Source: JAVBSN01 sp031547045 (GTDB taxonomy: Bacteria; Bacillota; Clostridia; Lachnospirales; Lachnospiraceae). Taken from it: a stretch of 11,444 bases of DNA. Position 1 is the first letter of the stretch. Every line of letters starts with the position of its first letter. The notes beneath the pieces are model-generated. The model made no database searches and had not been told where the DNA came from. It saw nothing but the letters and a program-made list of their open reading frames with translations. The translations under genes and the position numbers were made by a program. Location: assembly GCA_031547045.1 (NCBI GenBank), contig JAVBSN010000118.1:1-11444 (forward strand). Reading direction: 5' to 3'. This document shows positions 1-7,277 of this stretch, piece after piece.

Positions 1-922
1 TTTTGCTATGATGGAGCCAGGTGATACTTTTATGGGTATGAATCTTGCGCATGGAGGACATTTAACTCATGGATCACCAGTTAACCTATCAGGTAAATAC
101 TTTAATGTAGTACCTTATGGTGTAAATGATGACGGTGTTATTGATTATGAAGAAGTATTAAAGATTGCAAAAGAGTGTAAGCCAAAGTTAATCGTTGCAG
201 GTGCTTCAGCTTATGCAAGAGCAATAGATTTTAAGAAATTTAGAGAGATAGCTGACGAAGTAGGTGCGTACCTTATGGTTGATATGGCACATATCGCAGG
301 TCTTGTTGCAGCAGGTCAACATATGAGTCCTATTCCTTATGCAGATGTTACAACAACAACAACTCATAAGACACTTAGAGGACCAAGAGGTGGTATGATA
401 CTATGTAACCAAGAAGCAGCAGATAAATTTAACTTTAACAAAGCTGTATTCCCAGGTATCCAAGGTGGACCACTTATGCATGTTATAGCAGCTAAGGCTG
501 TATGTTTCAAAGAAGCATTATCAGAAGAGTATAAGGCATATCAAGCACAAGTAGTTAAGAATGCTACAGCATTATCGGCAGCACTTATAGAGCGAGGATT
601 CAATATTGTATCTGGTGGTACAGATAATCACTTAATGTTGGTTGACTTACAAAATCTTGAGTTAACTGGTAAGGAAGTAGAGAAGTTATTAGATTCTGTA
701 AATATTACTTGTAATAAGAATACAGTACCTAATGATCCGAAATCACCATTTGTAACAAGTGGTATAAGATTAGGAACACCAGCAATAACAACTCGTGGTG
801 CTAATGAAGAAGATATGGTAACAATAGCTGAAGCAATTAAGGCAGCAGTTATTGATAAAGACGAAGATAAGGCTAAGGAATTAGTTAAATCTATCGTAAG
901 CAAATATCCATTGTATGCATAA
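1..922 (+). CDS. glyA: Serine hydroxymethyltransferase, 5'-truncated by window edge
   Basis: This PLP enzyme of the cytoplasm interconverts serine plus tetrahydrofolate with glycine plus 5,10-methylene-tetrahydrofolate, and so feeds one-carbon metabolism. The frame is open at base 2 (Phe-Ala before the first Met at 8), so the true start lies upstream. About 306 residues are visible, against a usual length near 410, so roughly the first 105 are missing. Family motifs are clear: EPGDT..GMNLAHGGHLTHGS at the start of the visible part, VDMAHIAG (an Asp that contacts the PLP ring), and TTTTTHKTLRGPRGG, whose Lys (residue 121 counted from the Met at 8) forms the Schiff base with PLP. The C-terminal folate-binding half is intact and ends with a normal TAA. 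It converges with the ABC operon, and a shared terminator separates them. Identification is secure by motif. Confidence 0.97.
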   Translation, partial: FAMMEPGDTFMGMNLAHGGHLTHGSPVNLSGKYFNVVPYGVNDDGVIDYEEVLKIAKECKPKLIVAGASAYARAIDFKKFREIADEVGAYLMVDMAHIAGLVAAGQHMSPIPYADVTTTTTHKTLRGPRGGMILCNQEAADKFNFNKAVFPGIQGGPLMHVIAAKAVCFKEALSEEYKAYQAQVVKNATALSAALIERGFNIVSGGTDNHLMLVDLQNLELTGKEVEKLLDSVNITCNKNTVPNDPKSPFVTSGIRLGTPAITTRGANEEDMVTIAEAIKAAVIDKDEDKAKELVKSIVSKYPLYA

Positions 923-954
923 TTATATATTTTATATTAAATATATTTAGAAAT

Positions 955-993
955 AAAAGTACATTTAAGGAATTTCCTTAAATGTACTTTTTT
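955..993. terminator. Bidirectional intrinsic terminator between glyA and the ABC operon
   Basis: Left arm 955-972 is complementary to right arm 974-991, giving a stem of about 16 bp after a small loop opens around AATTT. It is followed on the plus strand by a T run (988-993). On the minus strand the stem is followed by TTTTATTT, so it can also end the converging ABC operon, whose last stop is at 1004. The stem itself is AT-rich but long and perfect. Confidence 0.9.
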
Positions 994-1003
994 GTGATTT
1001 GAA

Positions 1004-2170
1004 TTATAAAATCCTTTTCTCTTGTTTTATCTTTGATAGTACTAATGCTGCAGAGAATATTGCAACAGCAAATAGTAATTCTATTCCAATATATTTTAGG
1101 TATTTATCAAAGCTATAAGTTTCACTTACTAATCCCGCTGCCATATTGTTGGCTCTTACATACCAATAAGCAGGTAAGAAACGAGAGATACTTAATAATT
1201 CCTCAGCTAGTAGCCATTGGGGTACAAATACTCCACATAGGAAACTCATTCCAAGACCAATAACATTTCCAATCATATTAAGAACATTAAAAGATGGTGC
1301 AAAGTAACTAATAAAAGTAGTTATTGAAAGTGCTACAAGTATGAATACAAATGAATTTAACATACTGATTAGTCCGTAGGTAGTAAACATATCTAGGCCG
1401 TAAACCACAAATCCTAAGGCCATAAATAAAGCCCATATGCCTATTGCATAGAAGGAGCTTCCAAGTATAATTTGAAGGTTTTTACTCATTGTAGTTAACG
1501 GAGAGCAAGAGATTCTATTGGTTAATTCTTTTTGATTCAAGGTAATAAGTATAGGAGTCAATCCAGCTATAATCAATACCACAAATATATAAGGTAGGTA
1601 TGCAAAGAAGTAATACATAGGATTATCCTTACTATTTGCAGCACTGCTAAATGATATTATATTTATATCAGCTTTTAGTGATGAAGTATCTTGGACAAGG
1701 GTTAGAGCCTCGTCAAGGTCGTAGCCACCTGTTAAATACATATTTATAACAGATAAATATTTAGATATTTGATAATCCACAAATGTACCTCTAAAGGAAT
1801 TAGGTTCTTTTAGATTATTTACAAGGTTATCTAAGTTACCATTTAATAAATTGGTTTCATATCCTTTAGGAATAATAAGTACGTATTGAATGTTTCTATA
1901 ATATAAATTGTCTTGAATAGTTTCTTTATCATTAGATAATTCTACAATGTTATGAATTGTAGAGATATAGTCATAAAAGGCTTTACTTGCACTACTATTA
2001 TCTTCATCTATTATACATACATCTAGGGATGTTGATGAGAATTCATATTCATCATTCTTAGATGCTGAACCACTTAGTAAGAAAGTTAATGCTGCAAATA
2101 TTATAAAATATATTGACATGTTACCAAGTTTCTTACTGCCTATTTTGAAAAATGCTTTAAATACTTGCAT
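1004..2170 (-). CDS. ABC-2 type transporter permease (LnrN-like, distal subunit)
   Basis: This is a 388-residue integral membrane subunit of an ABC exporter. The topology is that of the ABC2_membrane_3 family: one helix near residues 17-38, a large extracytoplasmic domain of about 150 residues (roughly 39-185), then five hydrophobic helices near 187-212, 235-260, 265-290, 296-320 and 360-382, and a short basic tail. It is the last gene of the operon. Its ATG (2168-2170) lies 14 nt inside the upstream permease gene, preceded by a good AAGGAGG site, so the two are probably translationally coupled. It shares architecture and size with the neighbouring permease but differs in sequence, which suggests a heterodimeric pore. 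The best described analogue is the B. subtilis linearmycin exporter LnrLMN (one ATPase, two permeases of about 390 residues). The substrate cannot be read from the sequence; lipid-like or membrane-active antimicrobials are an inference. Confidence 0.88.
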   Translation of the reverse strand: MQVFKAFFKIGSKKLGNMSIYFIIFAALTFLLSGSASKNDEYEFSSTSLDVCIIDEDNSSASKAFYDYISTIHNIVELSNDKETIQDNLYYRNIQYVLIIPKGYETNLLNGNLDNLVNNLKEPNSFRGTFVDYQISKYLSVINMYLTGGYDLDEALTLVQDTSSLKADINIISFSSAANSKDNPMYYFFAYLPYIFVVLIIAGLTPILITLNQKELTNRISCSPLTTMSKNLQIILGSSFYAIGIWALFMALGFVVYGLDMFTTYGLISMLNSFVFILVALSITTFISYFAPSFNVLNMIGNVIGLGMSFLCGVFVPQWLLAEELLSISRFLPAYWYVRANNMAAGLVSETYSFDKYLKYIGIELLFAVAIFSAALVLSKIKQEKRIL

Positions 2171-3308
2171 ATCTAGACCTCCTTTTTAAAAGTATTCCAC
2201 CTATTATAAATACTGAAGATATTATAGCTAGTGATAATATATTACCCCAAAATCTATCATAGGTATCATATATATTTAATGAATAGAAGCAATCTGTAAT
2301 GATAGAAGCAGGATTAATTTTATTTACTATAGGGCAAATGGATTCTACCATACTTCTCATATTAGCAACCATAAGACCACTTAAGAAGCAAAATACCATT
2401 GTAACAGACATTAGGATACCAACCTTACTACCTTCTTTTAGATTACTAATTGAACCTACAAAGAAGCCATAACTCATACCAACGATAATTCCCATAATAG
2501 AAGTTAATAGTATTAGAGGTAATTGAGAGCCTAGATTAACTTTAAGTATACAAGTTAGATAAAATAATATTGCACATAGGCATATAAGTTGTACTACAAA
2601 AGTACCAGCTAATTCACCTAATGCAGAGACAAATCTGTTTACTGGTGAAGAAGATTTTCTTGCCCCAATAGGCGATAGGTTAGCCTGATTTTGAACAGCG
2701 ACAGCAAGCCCGGCTATTGATGTATATAAGCAAAACATAGCTATTAAATTATAGAAATATTGATTATAAGGATCCATATCTCCATTAGTATAATATACTT
2801 CTTTGTTATAATTTATATCATTTTCTAAAGATGCAATAACATCATTAATTTTTTCAGGATGATTCATAGCAACATCAGTAATTACCTGTGATTTTATAAT
2901 GTATTCATTAAGAAATGACTCTAATATACTTTGACTAATTGATACATCAGTAACATTTGAAGAAAAGGATAAACTTAGAGAATCACCAGAATATATAATA
3001 CCAACAATTTCATTGTTTTCTAATAATTTAAGTGCTTCATCTTCATGGTTAGTAACTACATTAAATAATTGGTCGTCTCCTTCTTTGCTAAGTTCATCAG
3101 CAATCTGTTGAAATGCTTTTGATTCATCTGTGTCATCGTATATTATAGCCACAGGAACAACTTCAAATATTTCTGTAGAATCATATAAGCTACCAAAAGC
3201 AATATAAAACATAGTACCTAGAAGAATAGGAAAGAGTAATAACCAAAACAGCTCTTCTCTATTTCTAATACATGTTTTGAATGAGTATTTAAATGAATGA
3301 AAAAACAT
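2157..3308 (-). CDS. ABC-2 type transporter permease (LnrM-like, proximal subunit)
   Basis: This is a 383-residue membrane subunit, the second gene of the exporter operon. It has an N-terminal helix near residues 17-42 (following a basic RNREELFW stretch typical of ABC-2 permeases), an extracytoplasmic domain to about residue 185, and five further helices near 185-207, 229-255, 263-288, 296-317 and 354-373, ending in a KRRSR basic tail on the cytoplasmic side. It begins 14 nt after the ATPase stop with an AAAGGGGA ribosome binding site, and its end overlaps the next permease by 14 nt. It probably pairs with that second permease and both bind the single ATPase. ABC2_membrane_3 membership is judged from topology and general likeness, since the family carries few invariant residues. 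Confidence 0.88.
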   Translation of the reverse strand: MFFHSFKYSFKTCIRNREELFWLLLFPILLGTMFYIAFGSLYDSTEIFEVVPVAIIYDDTDESKAFQQIADELSKEGDDQLFNVVTNHEDEALKLLENNEIVGIIYSGDSLSLSFSSNVTDVSISQSILESFLNEYIIKSQVITDVAMNHPEKINDVIASLENDINYNKEVYYTNGDMDPYNQYFYNLIAMFCLYTSIAGLAVAVQNQANLSPIGARKSSSPVNRFVSALGELAGTFVVQLICLCAILFYLTCILKVNLGSQLPLILLTSIMGIIVGMSYGFFVGSISNLKEGSKVGILMSVTMVFCFLSGLMVANMRSMVESICPIVNKINPASIITDCFYSLNIYDTYDRFWGNILSLAIISSVFIIGGILLKRRSRYASI

Positions 3309-3322
3309 ATTATTTCCCCTTT

Positions 3323-4264
3323 CTAATCCCTTAAATCTTTACCAGTTATCTCAAGAAATACATCATTAAGACTTGGTAGTTCAGAATATACACGACCAAA
3401 GGATATATTGTTGGATTGAAGATAATCTAATATTCTTGCTAAGTTGTGCTTGCCACCGGTACAGCTAATTTTTAACTGTCTGCCATCATAAGAAACTTCA
3501 TATACATGTGAAAGAGTTTTGATGTTTTCTATATGATTAGAATCTAGAGAAAGTACTTCTATAGAAATATTTTCACTATTTTTAATCATTCTTTTTAATT
3601 CTTCTGTAGTACCAATAGCAAGGTTTTTACCCTTATCCATAATGGCAATTCTAGTACAGATTTGCTCAACTTCTTCCATGTAATGAGAAGTATATATAAT
3701 AGTCGCGCCATTTCTATTAAGATCCTGAATACCTTCTAGTATTTTATTTCTACTTTGTGGATCAACAGCAACAGTAGGCTCATCAAGAATTATTAATTTT
3801 GGCTTGTGAGCAATACCACAAGCAATATTTAATCTTCTAAGTAAACCACCTGATAATTTCTTTGGATAGAATTTTGTAAAATCTTCAAGACCTACAAATT
3901 CAATAGCTTCCTTCACATATGTTGATCTAGTAGCTTTATCTTTAATATATAAGCCACAGAAGTAATCAATGTTCTCAATAACAGTTAACTCTTCAATAAC
4001 AGCAACGTTTTGCATAACTATGCCAATATCTTTCTTTATGTCATAGCTAGTAGGGGTCATTTCCTTTCCAAAAATTTCAATAGTTCCTTTGTTGAAGGTG
4101 AGTAAAGCAAGTAAACAATTTATAGTAGTTGTTTTACCTGAACCATTAGGACCTAATAGACCAAATATTTCTCCTTCCTCAATCTCTAGATTAAAATGAT
4201 CTAGAGCAATTAATTCTTTATATCTTTTAACAAGATTTTCGATTTTAACAACTGGTGTTCCCAT
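3323..4264 (-). CDS. ABC transporter ATP-binding protein (LnrL-like exporter ATPase)
   Basis: This 313-residue cytoplasmic ATPase should energise the two permeases encoded downstream. All nucleotide-binding motifs are present: Walker A GPNGSGKT (38-45), Q-loop Gln85 (VMQN), signature LSGGL (137-141), Walker B LIILDEP (157-163) with catalytic Glu162, D-loop around Asp168, and switch His194 (TSHYMEEVEQ). Residues from about 215 on form the C-terminal extension usual in multidrug-type ABC-2 ATPases (CcmA/DrrA/LnrL class), ending near PSLNDVFLEITGKDLRD. The start is supported by GGGAGGA just upstream on the minus strand. It is the first gene of a three-gene operon transcribed away from a kinase/regulator operon, which suggests control by that two-component system. 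Export rather than import is inferred from the ATPase class and the absence of a binding protein. Confidence 0.95.
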   Translation of the reverse strand: MGTPVVKIENLVKRYKELIALDHFNLEIEEGEIFGLLGPNGSGKTTTINCLLALLTFNKGTIEIFGKEMTPTSYDIKKDIGIVMQNVAVIEELTVIENIDYFCGLYIKDKATRSTYVKEAIEFVGLEDFTKFYPKKLSGGLLRRLNIACGIAHKPKLIILDEPTVAVDPQSRNKILEGIQDLNRNGATIIYTSHYMEEVEQICTRIAIMDKGKNLAIGTTEELKRMIKNSENISIEVLSLDSNHIENIKTLSHVYEVSYDGRQLKISCTGGKHNLARILDYLQSNNISFGRVYSELPSLNDVFLEITGKDLRD

Positions 4265-4380
4265 ATAATATCCTCCCTAAGAATAGATTTTAATTTAAGT
4301 ATAGTCATAGTATAAGAAAAAATTTGAAAATGTATAAGTGAACAGAGTCAATAACTAATATGACAATTGTCACAACTATA
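4265..4380 (-). promoter_or_regulatory. Upstream region of the ABC operon with candidate -10 boxes
   Basis: Two TATACT hexamers lie on the minus strand at 4303-4298 and 4314-4309, giving possible -10 boxes 35-50 nt before the ATPase start. Neither has a convincing -35 at 16-18 nt, which fits a promoter that needs an activator. The heptamer AAGTATA at 4297-4303 recurs in the inverted repeat over the divergent promoter (4400-4420). The region otherwise is AT-rich and codes for nothing I can support. Confidence 0.4.
4361..4372. promoter_or_regulatory. 12-bp perfect palindrome, candidate operator in the divergent region
   Basis: TGACAATTGTCA reads identically on both strands and sits between the two divergent transcription units, upstream of both sets of candidate -10 boxes. 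A dimeric regulator such as the NarL-type protein encoded at 6586-7209 could bind here. This is position-based inference: I do not recognise it as the known site of a named regulator. Confidence 0.4.
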
Positions 4381-4390
4381 AAAATACAGT

Positions 4391-4419
4391 AGTTACCTTA
4401 AGTATAAGTATGGTATACT
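4391..4419 (+). promoter_or_regulatory. Extended -10 promoter of the radical SAM/kinase/regulator operon
   Basis: The -10 is TATACT (4414-4419) with an upstream TG one base away (TGGTATACT), the extended -10 form. The -35 position at 17-bp spacing (4391-4396, AGTTAC) is a poor match, as is common with extended -10 promoters. Transcription should begin near 4426, leaving a leader of about 147 nt before the ATG at 4574. Confidence 0.6.
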
Positions 4420-4420
4420 T
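4400..4420. repeat. Inverted repeat over the -10 box, candidate operator
   Basis: Perfect 7-bp arms AAGTATA (4400-4406) and TATACTT (4414-4420) flank a 7-nt spacer. The right arm covers the -10 hexamer, so a protein bound here would block or reshape promoter use. The arm sequence also occurs over a candidate -10 of the divergent ABC operon (4297-4303). Because the arm contains the -10 motif itself, part of the symmetry may be coincidental. Confidence 0.4.
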
Positions 4421-4426
4421 TTATTA

Positions 4427-4573
4427 CTTAGCGACTGGCAGAGAACTTGGCGAGGTTTTATCGAGCCTAGTCGTAGCCGTATCTTGTAATTGGTTGAGGT
4501 ACTTTCGAAACCAATGTAAAGATTGTGTTTTCGAGCTTAGAACTATGTGATTTAAACAAGTAGGAGATAGATA
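4427..4573 (+). promoter_or_regulatory. Long structured 5' leader before the radical SAM gene
   Basis: The leader is visibly richer in G+C than its surroundings and folds by eye into two hairpins. The first pairs 4431-4439 with 4465-4474 (nine pairs, one G-U, one bulged U). The second pairs 4481-4485 with 4519-4523 and 4489-4495 with 4509-4515, separated by a symmetric GUA/GUA internal loop that could form A-G, U-U, G-A pairs, and closed by a 13-nt loop. The near repeat CGAGCCTAG (4462-4470) and CGAGCTTAG (4532-4540) could allow an exchange of pairing partners. It contains no open frame that I can support, and no riboswitch class I recognise. A TAGGAGAT ribosome binding site (4561-4568) precedes the ATG. 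A regulatory RNA role is inferred. Confidence 0.45.
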
Positions 4574-5467
4574 ATGGAATATGTTGCAGCTAAATCAATT
4601 ATTACCAAGACGAAGCATCCAGAATATTGGTTTGGAACAGAATACAATATGAATATATATAGAGGCTGTTGCCATGATTGCATATATTGTGATAGTCGTT
4701 CAGAATGTTATGGAATAGATGATTTTCATACAGTTAAAGCAAAGGAAAATGCATTAAGCATAATAAGGGATGAACTGCGAAGAAAGACTAAGACAGGGCT
4801 AATTGGAACAGGTGCAATGAGTGACCCCTATAATCCCTTTGAAAAAGAAATGGAATTAACAAGACATGCTTTAGAACTTGTAAATGCCTATGGTTTTGGT
4901 ATATGTATTGCAACTAAAGGAGACCTTATTACAAGAGATATAGATATATTAAAAGATATAAGAGAACATTCACCAGCAGTAGCTAAGATAACAATTACTA
5001 CTATGGATGATAGTATAAGTAAGAAGGTAGAGCCTAATGCACCAGTTTCTTCAAAAAGATGGGAAGCAGTATCTAAGTTAACTGATGCAGGAATTACTAC
5101 AGGAATACTTATGATGCCTATATTGCCTTTTATAGAGGATAGTGAGGAAAATATATTAGGCATAGTAAGAAAAGCCCATGAAATGAGTGTTACATTTATA
5201 TATCCAGCTATGGGAATGACTTTAAGAGGGAATCAAAGAGATTATTACTATAATAAGTTACAAGAGTTGTTTCCGGATGAGAATTATGTGGATATGTATA
5301 GGGAGAGATTCGGACAGTACTATGAGTGTAGGGCAAATAATTCATCTAAACTATATAACATGTTTAAGAAAGAATGTGAGAAGTATGGAATCCTATACAA
5401 TATGAAGGATATTATACATAGTTATAAGAAACAATATGGTTATGAACAGTTTAGCTTGTTTGAGTAG
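4574..5467 (+). CDS. SPL family radical SAM protein (COG1533-like), function unknown
   Basis: This 297-residue cytoplasmic enzyme has the radical SAM cluster motif C32-x3-C36-x2-C39 inside NIYRGCCHDCIYCDSRSECYG, the form typical of the COG1533/SplB-like family. Cys33 is an additional cysteine beside the motif. Later conserved-looking blocks include GTGAMSDPYNPFEK (about 78-91), IATKGDLITRD, and ILPFIEDSEENI. The C terminus ends EQFSLFE, which resembles the QLxLF peptide used by many proteins to bind the beta sliding clamp. No SPASM domain is seen. It is shorter than true spore photoproduct lyase (about 340 residues), so DNA photoproduct repair should not be assumed. It leads an operon with a kinase and regulator, whose start lies 11 nt after its stop. 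The chemistry and substrate are unknown; family assignment is secure, function is not. Confidence 0.85.
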   Translation: MEYVAAKSIITKTKHPEYWFGTEYNMNIYRGCCHDCIYCDSRSECYGIDDFHTVKAKENALSIIRDELRRKTKTGLIGTGAMSDPYNPFEKEMELTRHALELVNAYGFGICIATKGDLITRDIDILKDIREHSPAVAKITITTMDDSISKKVEPNAPVSSKRWEAVSKLTDAGITTGILMMPILPFIEDSEENILGIVRKAHEMSVTFIYPAMGMTLRGNQRDYYYNKLQELFPDENYVDMYRERFGQYYECRANNSSKLYNMFKKECEKYGILYNMKDIIHSYKKQYGYEQFSLFE

Positions 5468-5478
5468 GGAGAAATTAA

Positions 5479-6567
5479 ATGTCAAGAATAGTTGATAGTA
5501 TAATATTATTAATAGCAAGTCTTGTAATACTATTTAGTGGTGATAGCTTTATAGCGCCAGTAATTATATTTTTATTGCTGTTTTCTGTATCAGCAATGGG
5601 ACTATATTTAAGGGATAATATTGTAATCAAATATATATTATTAATATGTATTGTTGTTTCTCTGTTTGTTCCCCAATGCATAGTATATCTACCTGTAGTT
5701 ATATATATAGCAATAATGAATGATATAAAATGGGAAGCTAGGCTTTCAGTTGTAGCATTTATAATATGTATATTTGTACAAGATTATGAAATATGGCAAT
5801 TGCTATATACTATGGCTATTATGGCTATAAGTGTATATATTCAATACAAGAGTAGTAAAATAGAGGATCTTAGTAATGAATTAATAAGACTTAGAGATAC
5901 AAGTACAGAATATAATATGATGCTTAAAGAGAAGAATAAAAACTTGTTAGAAAAGCAAGATTATGAAATATATTTAGCAACATTGAGAGAAAGAAATAGA
6001 ATAGCAAGAGAAATACATGATAATGTGGGGCATATGTTATCTAGGTCTATTTTACAAGTGGGAGCATTGTTAGCAATTAATAAGGATGAGACTATAAGTG
6101 AGCATTTGGTAAGTGTTAAAGATACACTTAATCAAGCCATGAGCAGTATAAGAAAAAGTGTTCATGATTTACACGATGAATCTGTGGACTTGAAAAAAGC
6201 AATATATGATGCAGTAGAAGATATGAAGGAGTATAAAATAAATATTGATTATGATGCATCGCCAGCAGTTCCAAGAAATATTAAGTATTGCTTTATTGCC
6301 ACAGTAAAAGAAGCTATGAATAATATAGTAAAACATAGTAATGGGGATTCGGTAAATATAGTACTTAGAGAACATCCAGGATTTTATCAATTATTGATTG
6401 AGGATAATGGTAAGGTTAGTAATAAAAGCTTAAAGGGTGGAATAGGTCTTGAAAACATGCGGGAAAGAGTAGAGGCTTTTAGTGGAATGTTTAGTATAGA
6501 TATAGAAAAAGGATTTAAAATATTTATTTCGATAAGTAAAAGTAATGTGAATAATGAGAAAGAATAG
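5479..6567 (+). CDS. Membrane sensor histidine kinase, HisKA_3 (LiaS/DesK/LnrJ type)
   Basis: This 362-residue kinase should autophosphorylate and pass phosphate to the regulator encoded 18 nt downstream. The N-terminal 120 residues are five or six closely packed hydrophobic helices (about 5-20, 22-43, 49-70, 70-82, 90-103, 107-122) with almost no external loop, so it probably senses within the membrane or through a partner such as the divergent transporter. Residues about 125-168 look like a coiled-coil linker. The HisKA_3 phosphoacceptor is His180 in ERNRIAREIHDNVGH. The HATPase_c domain shows an N box (EAMNNIVKHS, 278-287), DNG (309-311) and GGIGLENMRER (320-330). Start chosen at 5479: AGGGAGAA overlaps the previous stop at suitable spacing. 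Similar kinases pair with ABC exporters for antimicrobial resistance, and the divergent LnrLMN-like operon fits that role. Confidence 0.93.
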   Translation: MSRIVDSIILLIASLVILFSGDSFIAPVIIFLLLFSVSAMGLYLRDNIVIKYILLICIVVSLFVPQCIVYLPVVIYIAIMNDIKWEARLSVVAFIICIFVQDYEIWQLLYTMAIMAISVYIQYKSSKIEDLSNELIRLRDTSTEYNMMLKEKNKNLLEKQDYEIYLATLRERNRIAREIHDNVGHMLSRSILQVGALLAINKDETISEHLVSVKDTLNQAMSSIRKSVHDLHDESVDLKKAIYDAVEDMKEYKINIDYDASPAVPRNIKYCFIATVKEAMNNIVKHSNGDSVNIVLREHPGFYQLLIEDNGKVSNKSLKGGIGLENMRERVEAFSGMFSIDIEKGFKIFISISKSNVNNEKE

Positions 6568-6585
6568 ATATATGGAGAGATTATT

Positions 6586-7209
6586 ATGAAAGTATTAGTT
6601 GTAGATGATGATAAGTTAGTAGCAATATCCTTGAAAACAATTTTAGAAGCCAATGATATTCAAGTTGTTGATATTGGTAATAATGGTAAGCAAGCAATTG
6701 AGTTATATGAGAAACACACACCAGATATACTATTGATGGATATTAGGATGGATACTATGACTGGATTAGAGGCAGCAGAACATATAATAAATGAGGATTC
6801 ACAAGCCAAAATATTATTTTTAACAACTTTTTCTGATGATGAGTATATAGTTAAGGCATTAAATATTGGAGCAAAAGGATATATATTAAAGCAAGATTTT
6901 GAAGGGATTGTACCAGCTCTAAAAGCAGTGGAAGGTGGTCAAAATGTATTTGGTAGTGAAGTAATTGAGAAATTACCACAATTAATGCAAAATAAAGAGA
7001 ATTTTAATTATGATGACTATGATATTAATGATAGAGAACAGGATATTATTAAATTAGTAGCTGAAGGATTAAGTAATAAAGAAATATCTAACCAATTATT
7101 TTTAAGTGAAGGAACAGTTAGAAATTATATAAGCCTAGTATTAGAGAAACTTAATCTTAGAGATAGAACTCAGCTTGCTGTATTTTATTATCGAAATATT
7201 GATAATTAA
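6586..7209 (+). CDS. NarL/FixJ-family response regulator, LuxR-type HTH
   Basis: This 207-residue DNA-binding regulator is the cognate partner of the kinase just upstream. The receiver domain (1-118) has acidic pocket residues Asp7-Asp9, phosphoacceptor Asp52 (LLMDIRM), switch Thr80 (LFLTTF) and Lys102 (YILKQD). A linker of about 25 residues leads to a LuxR/GerE helix-turn-helix (about 146-205) with DINDREQDIIKLVAEGLSN, then KEISNQLFLSEGTVRNYIS as the HTH and recognition helix. It is preceded by GGAGAG. Likely targets are the divergent promoters at 4265-4426, where palindromic sequences are present; this is inference from gene order and from LnrK/LiaR-like systems. No terminator is evident after it, and a new promoter begins 6 nt past the stop. 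Confidence 0.94.
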   Translation: MKVLVVDDDKLVAISLKTILEANDIQVVDIGNNGKQAIELYEKHTPDILLMDIRMDTMTGLEAAEHIINEDSQAKILFLTTFSDDEYIVKALNIGAKGYILKQDFEGIVPALKAVEGGQNVFGSEVIEKLPQLMQNKENFNYDDYDINDREQDIIKLVAEGLSNKEISNQLFLSEGTVRNYISLVLEKLNLRDRTQLAVFYYRNIDN

Positions 7210-7214
7210 AATGA

Positions 7215-7243
7215 TTGAAAGTTTATACATTTTAGGATAGTAT
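7215..7243 (+). promoter_or_regulatory. Sigma-A-like promoter for the TIGR04086-like gene
   Basis: TTGAAA (7215-7220) and TAGTAT (7238-7243) are separated by exactly 17 bp. The promoter starts 6 nt after the response regulator stop, so the downstream locus can be transcribed independently of the two-component operon. Confidence 0.65.
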
Positions 7244-7277
7244 GCATAGCACTATTATATTCTTGCATATATTAAAC

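Noticed and set aside
1033..1263. Plus-strand open frame opposite the distal permease gene
   Set aside because: No ribosome binding site, low-complexity composition, and entirely antisense to a well-supported gene.
4427..4573. Known riboswitch or T-box in the long leader
   Set aside because: No T-box core (GGTGG/ACCGCG-like) and none of the conserved motifs I know for TPP, FMN, SAM, cobalamin, c-di-GMP, purine, THF, Mn or guanidine classes. Kept only as an unknown structured leader.
4888..5163. Minus-strand open frame inside the radical SAM gene
   Set aside because: A shadow of the conserved plus-strand coding sequence, with no start signals or recognisable protein features.
4574..5467. Annotation of the radical SAM gene as spore photoproduct lyase (splB)
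   Set aside because: Shorter than true SplB and aligned only at the cluster motif and general fold by eye. The COG1533 family is broad, so naming it a DNA repair enzyme would overstate the evidence.
7241..7269. Inverted repeat TATGCA...TGCATA as a terminator after the response regulator
   Set aside because: Only 6-bp AT-rich arms with a 17-nt loop and no T run; it also lies across the predicted start region of the next transcript.
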